This document shows positions 8,409 to 17,339 of a stretch of DNA of 56,903 nucleotides, in pieces. Made by a program: the position numbers and the translations under genes. Under the pieces are notes generated by a model. That model searched no databases and was not told the DNA's origin. It saw only the letters and a program-made list of their open reading frames with translations. The stretch covers positions 1-56,903 of IMG/VR virus record IMGVR_UViG_3300035670_000254. One strand, given 5' to 3'. This DNA comes from a virus. The first letter of the stretch is position 1. Every line of letters starts with the position of its first letter.

Positions 8409-8744
8409 ATGAGACACGATCGAAATTACAAGTCTTGGCTTGTACAGCAAAATAGAAAAGTTCGTCAGAACGCTTCTAGCCCGGTGATTTTTGCCATTAT
8501 GGGTAACCTTGATTCCGACGTGTCTCCGTCCCTCGTTGCACCACCTGCACTTAACATCGAGGGCGGCACTAACTATGTCGCCCTTTCATGGTCCTCGTCA
8601 GATACTACTATTCTGGATATTGATACTTCAGGCTCTAGCCCTATGCTAAGTTTGAAGGCTCCGGGCGCTGTCACTTTGTCGGCTAAATTCACAAATGAAG
8701 ACGGTTCCGAATATACCACCTCAAAACAATTCACCATTAAATAG
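8409..8744 (+). CDS. Ig-like (BIG2-type) domain protein, possible head decoration
   Basis: A 111-residue protein with a basic N-terminal tail of about 30 residues, followed by a bacterial Ig-like domain. Visible hallmarks are the NYVALSWSSSDTTILDID strand pair and the PGAVTLSAKFTNEDGS strand, which match the W-x-S-S-D...V...A pattern of BIG2. Phages use such domains as surface decorations on head and tail proteins that weakly hold glycans. The major tail protein (10486-11664) ends in a related domain. A small capsid decoration is the likely role. Confidence 0.7.
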   Translation: MRHDRNYKSWLVQQNRKVRQNASSPVIFAIMGNLDSDVSPSLVAPPALNIEGGTNYVALSWSSSDTTILDIDTSGSSPMLSLKAPGAVTLSAKFTNEDGSEYTTSKQFTIK

Positions 8745-8752
8745 GTGGCGTC

Positions 8753-9241
8753 ATGGCTATTCAGCTAATCATTGAAGATGGCACCGGTGTAGTCGATGCC
8801 AATTCTTATATCACAGTCGCGGAGGCTAAAGCCTATGCGTCAAATCGTGGTGTTGATTTGGGCTCAGATGATGCAATCGCAGCTAACCTGGTGTTGGCTG
8901 CTGACTACATGGAAACAAAAGGCCCGTACACAGATATCCCTTACAGCCAAACGCAAGGGCTTTCCTTCCCTCGTCGAGAAAGAATTGGCTCTCCATCGCT
9001 CGGCATTCCTGCCAATATCAAGAAAGCGCAAGCACAGCTTCTTCTGGATATTAAAGAGAGCGGCGCTCTGCTTACTACGTCCCGCCAGTACGCGCTCAAA
9101 AAGCGTAAACTGGAAGGCTTAGAGCAAGAGTGGGCTGTAGGCGCTAACGCTGTTTACAAGCCCTCTGCGAAGCACGAAATGTTTGATTATTATATGCGTG
9201 CTTTTCGTCAGTACGGTAATGGAGTGTACGTGATACGATGA
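8753..9241 (+). CDS. Head-tail adaptor (DnaT-like fold)
   Basis: A 162-residue protein that I recognise as the 'DnaT-like ssDNA-binding' family of phage head-tail adaptors, with the typical start (EDGTGVVDANSYITVAEAKAYA) and the LSFPRR motif near residue 75. It probably forms a ring below the portal. The family name comes from an early annotation; DNA binding is not implied. Its stop overlaps the next start. Confidence 0.75.
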   Translation: MAIQLIIEDGTGVVDANSYITVAEAKAYASNRGVDLGSDDAIAANLVLAADYMETKGPYTDIPYSQTQGLSFPRRERIGSPSLGIPANIKKAQAQLLLDIKESGALLTTSRQYALKKRKLEGLEQEWAVGANAVYKPSAKHEMFDYYMRAFRQYGNGVYVIR

Positions 9242-9609
9242 GCGCCTATGATGAATTTTATGAGATGGCCCGCGAGATGCTAAGTGATCCTGAAATTTGC
9301 TCACACGCAAAGCTTCTGATCAAAGGCACAGGCCCTCAAAACCCCTCAAAGCCTTGGGAACCACCAAAGGTTGAAACCACTGTACATGATGTTACGTGCT
9401 TCTACTACAAGCCAAAAAACAACATGGTTAACGGTACGGTTATTGCTACTGGACAAAAGGCGGTTCTAGTACAAACCGAGGTTTCCGAGGCTTCCTTATT
9501 GTTAGCCACATGGAAGGATAACGCAGGTAAGGAATGGCTTATCAAGACTTATGAGAAAGTCGAGCTGAACGATAAGCCAATCTACTACAAACTTTTGATA
9601 GGTACTTAA
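9238..9609 (+). CDS. Head-closure / neck protein
   Basis: A 123-residue protein overlapping the adaptor gene by 4 bases. An N-terminal helix (EFYEMAREML) is followed by a beta-rich part. Its position between adaptor and tail-completion protein and its size fit the head-closure (stopper) proteins of siphophages. I base the call on gene order. Confidence 0.6.
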   Translation: MSAYDEFYEMAREMLSDPEICSHAKLLIKGTGPQNPSKPWEPPKVETTVHDVTCFYYKPKNNMVNGTVIATGQKAVLVQTEVSEASLLLATWKDNAGKEWLIKTYEKVELNDKPIYYKLLIGT

Positions 9610-9610
9610 C

Positions 9611-10024
9611 ATGGCCAGGCCTTCATTTCGTGATCAATTTGACGCAGCTACCCTGAAAGCTATGCAGGCGGTGTCACGCGAAGCGAAGGCCCGTCTTATG
9701 GGCTTCGTTGGTGCCGTTGTCGACGATACTCCTGTGCTGAACGGCTACCTGAAAGGTAGCTGGCAGATTGTTAAAACCGGGGCAGAGTTTATCGAGGGCC
9801 TCCCTCCCGATCCTTCAAGTCAAGCTACTAAGGCCCGGCTCATCCAGAAGATTAAATATCTTCCCATCCACATGGACTGGCAAATTCTGTTTGGTACGCC
9901 TGTGCCTTACGCGCACAAAGTCGAATATGAAGGCTGGTCAAAACAAGCGCCTTCGGGTATGGTGCGCAAGAATATAGTTCTGGGCGGTGAGCGCTTCAAA
10001 GGCATCTACATAGGAGAATTTTGA
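9611..10024 (+). CDS. Tail-completion protein (HK97 gp10-like)
   Basis: A 137-residue protein with the features of the HK97 gp10/minor tail completion family: N-terminal helix with SREAKARLM, a D(T)PV(L)NGYLKGSW segment near residues 37-50, and VPYAHKVEYEGWSKQAPSGMVR near residues 97-120. It joins the head connector to the tail terminator. Its TGA shares the A of the next ATG. Confidence 0.75.
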   Translation: MARPSFRDQFDAATLKAMQAVSREAKARLMGFVGAVVDDTPVLNGYLKGSWQIVKTGAEFIEGLPPDPSSQATKARLIQKIKYLPIHMDWQILFGTPVPYAHKVEYEGWSKQAPSGMVRKNIVLGGERFKGIYIGEF

Positions 10025-10473
10025 TGGCTTTTGAATGGGTGAAAGATACAGTACAAGGATTTATCGCTGCTGGGTTAGGTGAGTTCGCTAAGGACACCAC
10101 TTGGAAAAATTTGCCGTTTGACCCGGCAGGACGTAAATTGTGGTTAAAGATCATCTATGTTCCCGTCACTGAAGATGCTGCGACGCTTGGTGTAAACGGC
10201 GAGAATGAACTCAAAGGATTCGTTCAAATCGGTGTTTACCAACAAGCTGGTACCGGCACTATGGAAAGTGATGAAGCATTAGACAAGATCAACGCGCTGT
10301 TAGCTATCCCTCAGCGTTTGAACGCTCCTGTTGGTTGTTTGCTCCGGCTGACATCCAAAACAAGCGGGCAAGGTGGCCAGACGTCAACTGCTGATACTTC
10401 AGCCGGAGGTACTGAAGGCTTATGGGATGCAAATTATGTCACCGTTTACTGGCTCGCACGTGAGCCGAGATAA
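10024..10473 (+). CDS. Tail terminator protein
   Basis: A 149-residue protein in the gene-order position of the tail terminator, which caps the finished tail tube. The segment RKLWLKIIYVPVTEDAATLGVNGENELKGFVQIGVYQ has the beta pattern of lambda gpU-like proteins. The ATG at 10024 is preferred over the TTG three bases earlier because AGGAG lies at the correct distance. Confidence 0.65.
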   Translation: MAFEWVKDTVQGFIAAGLGEFAKDTTWKNLPFDPAGRKLWLKIIYVPVTEDAATLGVNGENELKGFVQIGVYQQAGTGTMESDEALDKINALLAIPQRLNAPVGCLLRLTSKTSGQGGQTSTADTSAGGTEGLWDANYVTVYWLAREPR

Positions 10474-10485
10474 GAGGATACAGCA

Positions 10486-11664
10486 ATGGCAGAAGGTTCA
10501 CGTTATGCCAGCTATTTCGCACCTGAGGCTTCGAGCGGCGTTACCCCATCTGCCGCAGCATTTAAAGTCTTTCGTGCGACTAAGTCTGGTTTGGATATCA
10601 GCATCGCAGCGCTTCAGTCCGAAGAAATTCGTAATGACGCTGAAGTAGCTGATTTTCGCCTGGGTGCGCGCCACGTAGAAGGTACTGCTTCGGCTGAGCT
10701 TTCCTACGGCACGTTTGACGACCTGATCGCAGCGGCGCTTCGTGGCAAGTGGGTCAACGATGTTGTTATGGGCGGTACTGAGCGACCGAGCTTCACTTTC
10801 ATCGATTATAACGCAGATATTCAAGATCTTCCGTATACCGTTTATCGCGGTTGCGAAATTAACTCTATGAGTTTAAAGATCTCTGCGTCTGCAATGGTGA
10901 CCGTTGAGTTTGGTATCGTAGGTCGTTCGATGGAACAGCTGGCGGAAAAACCTGCTGACTGGACTATCGGTGATCGTACCCTTACCAGCCCGATGGACGG
11001 TTTCTCCGGTGGTCTGTCAGCTAACGGTGTGAAGAACAACGTTATCACTGAACTGTCGATCGATGTTAACAACGGCATCGAGCCGCGCTTCGTGGTTGGT
11101 TCGAAGTATTCAATTCGCCCAGGTGCTAAGCGTCGCAACGTAACTGGTTCAATGACTGCGTACTTCGAAGACAACTCACTTCGTCTGGCTTACCTGAACG
11201 AACTGCCTCAGGCGATCGTTATGACGCTCTCTGATGGTGCGTCGGGTAATACTTACGAAATCACCCTGCCGCGCGTCAAGCTGACTGAAGCTCCGCGTCC
11301 GGTCGACGGTGAAGGCGATATCATGCAGAACATTTCTTATCGTGCTCTGCTGGACGGTACCGCCGCGACGTCTATCAAAATCACTCGCAAAGTGGTCGTA
11401 CCTGATGCCGAAGGCGTAATCGTAACACCGGCCTTTGTGCCTAACGTTGCTCCGGGTGCCAAACAGCAGTTCAGCGCGAATGTGCTGGGTACTACTGCGC
11501 AGGGTGTTACCTGGTCCGTCGACCCACCTGCTAACGGTACTATTACCGCGGGTGGCCTGTTTACCGCAGCAGCCGCTGACGCAACGGGCAAAACGACGAT
11601 CAAAGCAACTTCGAGCAAAACTAACACCGAAGTTGGTACCGCTCGAATCGATAGCATCGGCTAA
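10486..11664 (+). CDS. Major tail (tube) protein with C-terminal Ig-like domain
   Basis: A 392-residue protein. Residues 1 to about 300 form the tube protein, with the long beta-rich sequence and the RNDAEVADFRLG and YRGCEINSMSLKISASAMVTVEFG segments that I recognise from siphophage tube proteins. Residues about 305-392 are a BIG2-type Ig domain (PAFVPNVAPGAKQQFSANVLG, VTWSVDPP, TTIKATSS). Such domains stud the tail surface in lambda and relatives. Codon bias is strong. A terminator follows. Confidence 0.88.
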   Translation: MAEGSRYASYFAPEASSGVTPSAAAFKVFRATKSGLDISIAALQSEEIRNDAEVADFRLGARHVEGTASAELSYGTFDDLIAAALRGKWVNDVVMGGTERPSFTFIDYNADIQDLPYTVYRGCEINSMSLKISASAMVTVEFGIVGRSMEQLAEKPADWTIGDRTLTSPMDGFSGGLSANGVKNNVITELSIDVNNGIEPRFVVGSKYSIRPGAKRRNVTGSMTAYFEDNSLRLAYLNELPQAIVMTLSDGASGNTYEITLPRVKLTEAPRPVDGEGDIMQNISYRALLDGTAATSIKITRKVVVPDAEGVIVTPAFVPNVAPGAKQQFSANVLGTTAQGVTWSVDPPANGTITAGGLFTAAAADATGKTTIKATSSKTNTEVGTARIDSIG

Positions 11665-11670
11665 TCAACA

Positions 11671-11698
11671 AAGGCTCCTAACGGGGCCTTTTCTTTTT
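11671..11698 (+). terminator. Terminator after the tail tube gene
   Basis: AAGGCTCC and GGGGCCTT form an 8-bp stem with one G-U pair, followed by TTTTCTTTTT. It would cut transcript levels between the abundant tube protein and the assembly genes. Confidence 0.88.
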
Positions 11699-11708
11699 CC
11701 TTCCTCCC

Positions 11709-11717
11709 TGCTATAGT
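11709..11717 (+). promoter_or_regulatory. Candidate extended -10 promoter, tail assembly genes
   Basis: TGCTATAGT directly after the terminator resembles the extended -10 elements at 4052 and 53576. No clear -35 box was seen. Confidence 0.4.
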
Positions 11718-11751
11718 CTGCTCGATCCCCAAACATTAACGGAGCATTACG

Positions 11752-12129
11752 ATGGGCAGTTTCAAAAAATATAATACCGTTCGTGACTTTGAAGAAGCAA
11801 TTATCGAAATTCCGGTGATCTATCCGGGCATCGGTGACACAGGCGAAATTATCAAAATTCGTAGTCGTTACAGCCGCGAGTTCCGTGAGGCATCGGCCAA
11901 AGCTGAACGTCAAATTTCCACCATGATGGTTGCCAATAAAGGCGAAATGCCGTCTGAAGATGTTTTGCAAGAGATCGAAAACGCTCAGTTCACAGCCCTT
12001 ATCGCCGAGTGGTCTTTTGACGAAGATCTGACCGCTGAAAACGTCGCGGAATTTATGAAAGCCAACCCGCAAATCCGCGATGAGATCAACCGTAAAGCCG
12101 CGCAGGACTCCCTTTTTTTAAACAAGTAA
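11752..12129 (+). CDS. Tail assembly chaperone, short form (gpG-like)
   Basis: A 125-residue acidic protein between the tube and tape measure genes, where siphophages encode the tail chaperone pair. It should coat the tape measure protein before the tube polymerises. Its last codons run through CCCTTTTTTTAAAC, a slippery site, and the stop at 12127-12129 is 4 bases beyond. A minority of ribosomes shifting by -1 would make the longer form ending at 12494. Confidence 0.85.
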   Translation: MGSFKKYNTVRDFEEAIIEIPVIYPGIGDTGEIIKIRSRYSREFREASAKAERQISTMMVANKGEMPSEDVLQEIENAQFTALIAEWSFDEDLTAENVAEFMKANPQIRDEINRKAAQDSLFLNK

Positions 12130-12494
12130 GGGACGAAACAATTGAATATGCCTTGCTTCACTGGAAGATGGTTATTCCTCCCATTGGTAGCAAGGCATCT
12201 TTAGTTGATCAATTAAAGCACGTCCGTAAAGTAACTGGTAAAACCCCCGCCCAATTAGCTGAATACGAGAAGAAGAAATTACCTCGTGAAACCAGCTACG
12301 TGTACCTTTATTTCCAAGACTTTTACAACGGCGATCAGTTTAGTTATACTGAGCTTCAATCGTGGCAGCAGTTCATGGGCTTTCAACTCGCTTATTGGGA
12401 AGCTGAACTGATACGTCAATTGTGTCTTGAACGCCTTGCCTTCGACTACAAACGTCAACAAGAATTCGTCCAAAATGAGAAGGGTAAGAAATAA
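11752..12494 (+). CDS. Tail assembly chaperone, frameshifted long form (gpGT-like)
   Basis: A -1 shift at 12113-12123 fuses the short chaperone to the downstream frame, which is open from before the slippery site and has no good independent start (first possible codon is a TTG at 12153 with no ribosome site). The predicted fusion is 247 residues; the added T domain is basic and helical (QLAEYEKKKLPRET). Two classic heptamers overlap here, T TTT TTA and T TTA AAC. The T domain stop overlaps the tape measure start as TAATG. In lambda the G:GT ratio matters for tail length assembly. The added residues should be listed as a join, not as a separate protein. Confidence 0.85.
12113..12123 (+). promoter_or_regulatory. 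Programmed -1 frameshift slippery site
   Basis: TTTTTTTAAAC contains both T TTT TTA (12114-12120) and T TTA AAC (12117-12123), each in the zero-frame register needed for tandem tRNA slippage. Either slip gives the same 247-residue length. Confidence 0.85.
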
Positions 12495-15400
12495 TGGCCG
12501 ATTCAGATATTCTGATAAGGGTAAGAACGGACGGTATAGCGGGCGCCGAAACGGCGCTTAATCGTTTGAGGGATGTAGGCGTTCGAACTGAGCTTGTCAC
12601 TGACAGCATGGCGCGAGCCTTTGAACGAAATAACCGCGCAGTACAAGCCAACCAAGTTGCGTTTCGTGCCATGCAAGGTATTGGCATTGTTTCCTTCCTT
12701 GGCGGTATGGCTGGCGCGGTTGCTATGCTTAATGACCAGTATACCAACCTTACTAACAAACTCATCAACGCAAACACAGCGAACGAACGTTTAGTTGATG
12801 TTCAGCAACGTGTCTTTGATATCGCGCAACGTTCACGCACCAGCTTAGAATCTACCGCTACGCTGTACGCCCGAATGGAGCGCTCGCTTAGCCAGTACGG
12901 GGCAACGGCCCAGCAAGTAGCGCGCGTTACTGAAACAGTCAGCAAAGCAATGATTGTTTCTGGTGCGACAACGGCTGAAGCCAACGCTGCGATCATACAG
13001 CTTTCCCAGGGCTTACAGTCTGGTACGTTGCGTGGCGATGAATTTAGATCTGTAATGGAACAGGCTCCGCGTCTTGCGAAAGCAATGGCGGATAGCTTGG
13101 GCGTAACCACAGGTGAACTTCGTGCCTTGTCAATGCAGGGTAAGCTCACCGCTGACGTAGTCGCTGGCGCTATTTACCGGGCTTCTGAAGTGATTGACAA
13201 GGAGTTCAACAATACTGTAGCTACGTTTGGTCAGAAGTTACAGATGGCGCAGAACAACCTGATTCGATTTGCAGGCACGAGCGAATCTGTATCCGGTACA
13301 ACGTCAGCGCTTGGCGATGGTATCCTCTTACTTTCTAACAACTTGGACGTGGTAGCAACAGCAGTCGGTGTTCTTGCTACGGCGTTCACAGGTCGTTTGA
13401 TCACGGCACTCGCAGCCAGCGCTGCCGCTTCTGTGCGTAATACGTTAGCCCAGCAGCAGGAGACACTAGCGGCCCGCGCGCTAACCAGCGCAAGGGTGCA
13501 GGATGCGGCGGCAGCGTATCAACAAGCGCAAGCTGCCCTGGCAACTGCCGCCGCGGAGCGTACTGCTATTCAGGCCGCTTTAGCTGCTAATCAACAGTAT
13601 TACAAAGGCATTGCAACGACCAACGCTTACATTCAGAACACGAGACTGGTAAGAACTGCAACTGCTGAAGTCGCTGTAGCGCAGACTGCCCTTAGTACCG
13701 CACTCAATGTGGCTACCACTCAAGCTCGTGTGGCCGCTGTAGCTATGACTGCTTTACGGACCACAATGGGTCTGCTAGGCGGTCCTGCTGGTATCATTAT
13801 GCTCGCGGTTGGTGCTCTGTATATGTGGAACCAGTCGCAAGAGCAAGCGGTGCAAAATGCGCGAGCCCTTGCAACAGACACTGACACTTTACGTGATCGC
13901 TTAGCCAAGTTAACGACAGAGCAGCAAAAAGCGCTTCAGGTTGAACTACAACGTGCGCAAGTCAAACTCGTTGACCAGTTACGCGAAGAACAGAATGAAC
14001 TCAATGAACTTCAAAACCGGTTATATAATGCTAACCAGGCAATGAAGAACTCAACTGAAGGCTCGTGGGCTTACAAAGACGCGCAGCAGGCAGTTAAAGA
14101 GATCACTGACGATATTACTGTTAAGACTGGCGATCTGTCAACTACACAGACTCAGCTTTCTAACACTCGCTCTAACCTTAAAACTGTCACAGACAATCTG
14201 GCAGAAGGTGAGCGTGGTTTACGCGCAGCGGTGCAAGAAACCAATGCCGCAATGAACCTGGCAACTAAAGCGGCGACTCAACGTTCAGATGATTTAACGA
14301 AAGCGTTACAGGCTCAACAGTCTGAAGCAGATGTTGCAACTCTGAAGTTGAATGGTAACGCTCGGGCTGCTTCTGTACTCGCTGACGTTCAAAGTCGTAT
14401 GCCTAAGGTATATGCGCAGAACAAGGCATTTATTGATGACTTAATTGCAGGTCATAGTGGATTAACGACCGTTATGACCAATGAGCAATTGGGCATTAAA
14501 GAGTTCATTGATCAGGCAGGTAAAGCCTACGACGCGCAGGAAAAACTGCGTCAGAATAAAAAGGATGATGCACAGAGCAAGCGTGACGCGGCTGCCGCAG
14601 TTCGCTATCAAGAGCAGTGGGATAAAGCCTACGAGCGAACTGAAGCGCGTGGGGCAACTGCTATTGACCGTTTGCGCATACAACAAGATGCCGAGGTGCG
14701 GGCTATACAGAACAAGGCGGAGCGGGCGGGCGCTACGCAGGAGCAACTTGGCGCAGCATTACGGGCTATTGATGAGAAATATGCTCGCGAACGTCAAAAG
14801 GTAGCCGATGAATATAACCCGGCGTCTAAGATTGCCACGAACTATCGTGAAGCGCTAGAAACTATTTCACAGCTTCAACGCGCTGGTTTACTGGACGATG
14901 AACAAACTAACCAGGCTAAGCTGCGGGCTGAAGCGACTTACCTTCAAGAGCGTATGCGCTTAGTTCAAGAACAAGCGGTCAGCGAACGTGATCAGCTTCG
15001 CGGCGAGTATGACCCTGTCATTGCAGCGCAAAATCAATACGCCGAAGAGTTAGCCCTTCTCACTGAAGCGCACGACCAGAAGCTAATGGAAGATAACCGC
15101 TTCTACGAACTGCGTCATGCTGCTTATACTCGCTTTTTACAAGAGCAAGGTGTTGCGCAGAATCAGGAAGTGCTTAGCTTTTTAGCTTCAACTAGTACAA
15201 TGGCAGATAGCATGGCCACAGTATTGGCAAGCATGGGTGCTAAGAACTCTGCTGCTTACAAAGCAATGTTTGCGCTGTCAAAGAGTTTTGCAATCGCAGA
15301 AGCGACTATCAAATTGACTCAAGCGACTGTGCAAGCAATGGCAGACCCGACAGCTATTACCCCGATGCAGAAGTTTGCTAACTATGCTGCTGTAGCTGCC

Positions 15401-15754
15401 GCAGGTGCATCTTTGATTAGTCAGATCACTAGCGCAACTATGACAGGTATGGCACATGATGGTATTACCGAGATACCTAAAGAAGGTACGTGGTTGCTTC
15501 AGAAAGGTGAACGTGTTCTGTCAGCACAACAGAACGCAGACTTTACTAACTTTATGCGCAACGGCGGTTCTGGTAATACTCCAACAGTGTCAGGCGGTAA
15601 CGTGACGCAATATATCACCGTTTCGGGTGCGGGTGATCAAGCTCTGGCTGATGCGGTCCAACGAGCTACTGCCGACGGCGCGGAACAGGGTTATAATCGC
15701 GTTCTCGTTGACGTCACTAACCGTGGCAATGTTAGCCGTAAAATTGGGAGATAA
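12494..15754 (+). CDS. Tape measure protein
   Basis: At 1086 residues this is the longest product in the window and sets tail length. Residues about 60-220 match the lambda-type tape measure N-terminal domain (RTSLESTATLYARMERSLSQYGA, MEQAPRLAKAMADSLGVTTGELR). A hydrophobic region near residues 420-435 (GLLGGPAGIIMLAVGALYMW) could insert into the host membrane. The rest is Ala/Gln-rich helical coiled coil, and the C-terminal part has HDGITEIPKEGTWLLQKGERVLS, a familiar lambdoid gpH end. No lytic transglycosylase or peptidase motif was seen. A length of about 1086 helical residues predicts a tail of roughly 160 nm by the usual 1.5 Å rule. Confidence 0.93.
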   Translation: MADSDILIRVRTDGIAGAETALNRLRDVGVRTELVTDSMARAFERNNRAVQANQVAFRAMQGIGIVSFLGGMAGAVAMLNDQYTNLTNKLINANTANERLVDVQQRVFDIAQRSRTSLESTATLYARMERSLSQYGATAQQVARVTETVSKAMIVSGATTAEANAAIIQLSQGLQSGTLRGDEFRSVMEQAPRLAKAMADSLGVTTGELRALSMQGKLTADVVAGAIYRASEVIDKEFNNTVATFGQKLQMAQNNLIRFAGTSESVSGTTSALGDGILLLSNNLDVVATAVGVLATAFTGRLITALAASAAASVRNTLAQQQETLAARALTSARVQDAAAAYQQAQAALATAAAERTAIQAALAANQQYYKGIATTNAYIQNTRLVRTATAEVAVAQTALSTALNVATTQARVAAVAMTALRTTMGLLGGPAGIIMLAVGALYMWNQSQEQAVQNARALATDTDTLRDRLAKLTTEQQKALQVELQRAQVKLVDQLREEQNELNELQNRLYNANQAMKNSTEGSWAYKDAQQAVKEITDDITVKTGDLSTTQTQLSNTRSNLKTVTDNLAEGERGLRAAVQETNAAMNLATKAATQRSDDLTKALQAQQSEADVATLKLNGNARAASVLADVQSRMPKVYAQNKAFIDDLIAGHSGLTTVMTNEQLGIKEFIDQAGKAYDAQEKLRQNKKDDAQSKRDAAAAVRYQEQWDKAYERTEARGATAIDRLRIQQDAEVRAIQNKAERAGATQEQLGAALRAIDEKYARERQKVADEYNPASKIATNYREALETISQLQRAGLLDDEQTNQAKLRAEATYLQERMRLVQEQAVSERDQLRGEYDPVIAAQNQYAEELALLTEAHDQKLMEDNRFYELRHAAYTRFLQEQGVAQNQEVLSFLASTSTMADSMATVLASMGAKNSAAYKAMFALSKSFAIAEATIKLTQATVQAMADPTAITPMQKFANYAAVAAAGASLISQITSATMTGMAHDGITEIPKEGTWLLQKGERVLSAQQNADFTNFMRNGGSGNTPTVSGGNVTQYITVSGAGDQALADAVQRATADGAEQGYNRVLVDVTNRGNVSRKIGR

Positions 15755-15756
15755 TA

Positions 15757-16347
15757 ATGGCACTATTGATATGGCCGAGCGGAATATTACCGTCTAGCTT
15801 TGATTGGTCGCTAAAGTCAAACGGCTCGAGCTTTACCAGTCCTTGGACAGGGCAGACTCAAACCGTTCGCTATCCAGGGTCTGCTTGGCAGGCCCAATTA
15901 ACACTTTCCAACTTAGACGATTATGAGTCTCGTGAAGTAGAGGCTCTTATTTTTGAGCTGGACGGTTTAGCAGGTCGCATTAAGCTCTGGGATTTTGGTC
16001 GCTTTCCTGGTGCAGTAAAAGGTACGCCACGTATTGCCGGCGCGGGCCAAACAGGCTCACAGATTGTGACGGACGGCTGGACACCATCGACCAAAGTTTT
16101 ATCGCGCGGTGATTATATTACCGTTAATGATGAAATGAAAATGGTGCTTGCAGACGTTACAAGTAGCTCTACGGGCGCGGCAACTGTGCGCATAGCGCCG
16201 CAGCTTCGCAACAGCCCCGCAGATAACGCTGCAATTATTGTTGACAGACCTTATGCGATCTTTCGACTTGAAAAGGGTGAGAATGGTGTAAAACGTTCTC
16301 CGGCATTTAATAACGACTTTACTTTGAACTTTGTAGAGGTGTTCTGA
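15757..16347 (+). CDS. Distal tail / tail tip protein
   Basis: A 196-residue protein directly after the tape measure. The pattern of N-terminal beta segment (SGILPSSFDWSLKSNG), middle GRIKLWDFGRFPGAV and late FRLEKGENGVKRSPAF resembles distal tail-type proteins that join tube and tip. Its stop overlaps the next start. The call rests on gene order and general features. Confidence 0.65.
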   Translation: MALLIWPSGILPSSFDWSLKSNGSSFTSPWTGQTQTVRYPGSAWQAQLTLSNLDDYESREVEALIFELDGLAGRIKLWDFGRFPGAVKGTPRIAGAGQTGSQIVTDGWTPSTKVLSRGDYITVNDEMKMVLADVTSSSTGAATVRIAPQLRNSPADNAAIIVDRPYAIFRLEKGENGVKRSPAFNNDFTLNFVEVF

Positions 16348-16934
16348 TGCTAGTAAATCCCTTTTCACTTAACGTTGCACAAGGTATGATGGATGAATCT
16401 GTCAACCTTATCTTAGCTGCTGAAATACTTTTCGACAGTGGCCCGACGCGAGTGCATACCGGTACTGGTAATGTGGTCATAGAAGGTAATAACTACGTTG
16501 GCGTGGGCTTCCTCGGTAAAGTTGACGCAGTGCGCGAACAGAATAACACCAGCGCAACTCAACTTAACTTAACACTTGGTGGCTTAGATACGTCAATGAT
16601 TGCCACTATCCTGAATGAAAACTGCGTAGGCCGCCGAGCTTCCATGTTTGTGGGTGTACTCAACGACAACTTCATACTTAATGATTATGATGTTGTTTTT
16701 CGCGGTAAGATCAGAAATACTGCTATCCTTACAGGTGAACAGGGCGCAGTAAACATAACTGTATCAAACGTGTTTGAAGAATGGGCACGCGCGAAAGCCT
16801 GGCGCTTCACTGACGAATCACAGCAACAACTTAATGGCGGCGATCGCATTTTCAGATACGTTTCGCAGATGGCCGAATACTCAATTTATTGGGGTTCGAA
16901 AAAGGATGCACCGCCTTTCAGGTATGTACCATGA
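16347..16934 (+). CDS. Tail tip hub-type protein (DUF2163-like)
   Basis: A 195-residue protein whose sequence DSGPTRVHTGTGNVVIEGNNYVGVGFLGKV resembles the DUF2163/baseplate-hub family of the phage tail tip. It comes before the NlpC/P60-like and J-like genes, the usual tip order, and overlaps the following gene by 4 bases. Confidence 0.65.
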   Translation: MLVNPFSLNVAQGMMDESVNLILAAEILFDSGPTRVHTGTGNVVIEGNNYVGVGFLGKVDAVREQNNTSATQLNLTLGGLDTSMIATILNENCVGRRASMFVGVLNDNFILNDYDVVFRGKIRNTAILTGEQGAVNITVSNVFEEWARAKAWRFTDESQQQLNGGDRIFRYVSQMAEYSIYWGSKKDAPPFRYVP

Positions 16935-17338
16935 AAAAACTAAACTGGCAAACTGATTTTCTGAAGTTAGTAGAAGAAAGAAAAGATACCCCTTTTGAAT
17001 GGGGTGTTAACGATTGCGTAATGTTCGCAGCAGACGCCGTTATTGTAATGGGCAATGAAGACCCGGCCAAAGCGTCACGTGGGAAGTACAAGACTGAAGC
17101 AGGTGCGAAACGTCACCTTGCATCGGCCTATGGTGATCTCTACAAAGCGTGGGACGGTAAACTTGAAAAAATTGAAAATGTCAACTTTGTTCAAAACGGT
17201 GATGTTGTTCTGTTTGATGGTGAGTTGGGCCTTACTAGTGCTATCTATTGGATGGGTGGTGTCTTCGTTCCTACTATGGACGGAGTAAGGTTTGCTGATG
17301 AACAGCATCATAAAATTTTAGCGGCGTGGAGGGTATAA
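16931..17338 (+). CDS. Tail tip NlpC/P60-like or DUF6950-type protein
   Basis: A 135-residue protein with the motif TPFEWGVNDCVMFAADAV; Cys29 in this context is the expected nucleophile of NlpC/P60-type papain folds, here in the small DUF6950-like form. The gene-K position of lambda, between hub and J proteins, also fits a tip protein that cleaves or binds peptidoglycan during DNA entry. The His residues (for example HHKILAAW near the end) are compatible but not conclusive, so activity is uncertain. Confidence 0.65.
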   Translation: MKKLNWQTDFLKLVEERKDTPFEWGVNDCVMFAADAVIVMGNEDPAKASRGKYKTEAGAKRHLASAYGDLYKAWDGKLEKIENVNFVQNGDVVLFDGELGLTSAIYWMGGVFVPTMDGVRFADEQHHKILAAWRV

Positions 17339-17339
17339 G

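Noticed and set aside
12153-12494. An independent gene for the tail T domain
   Set aside because: The only start is a TTG without ribosome site, and the frame is open back through the slippery site, so a -1 fusion is better supported.
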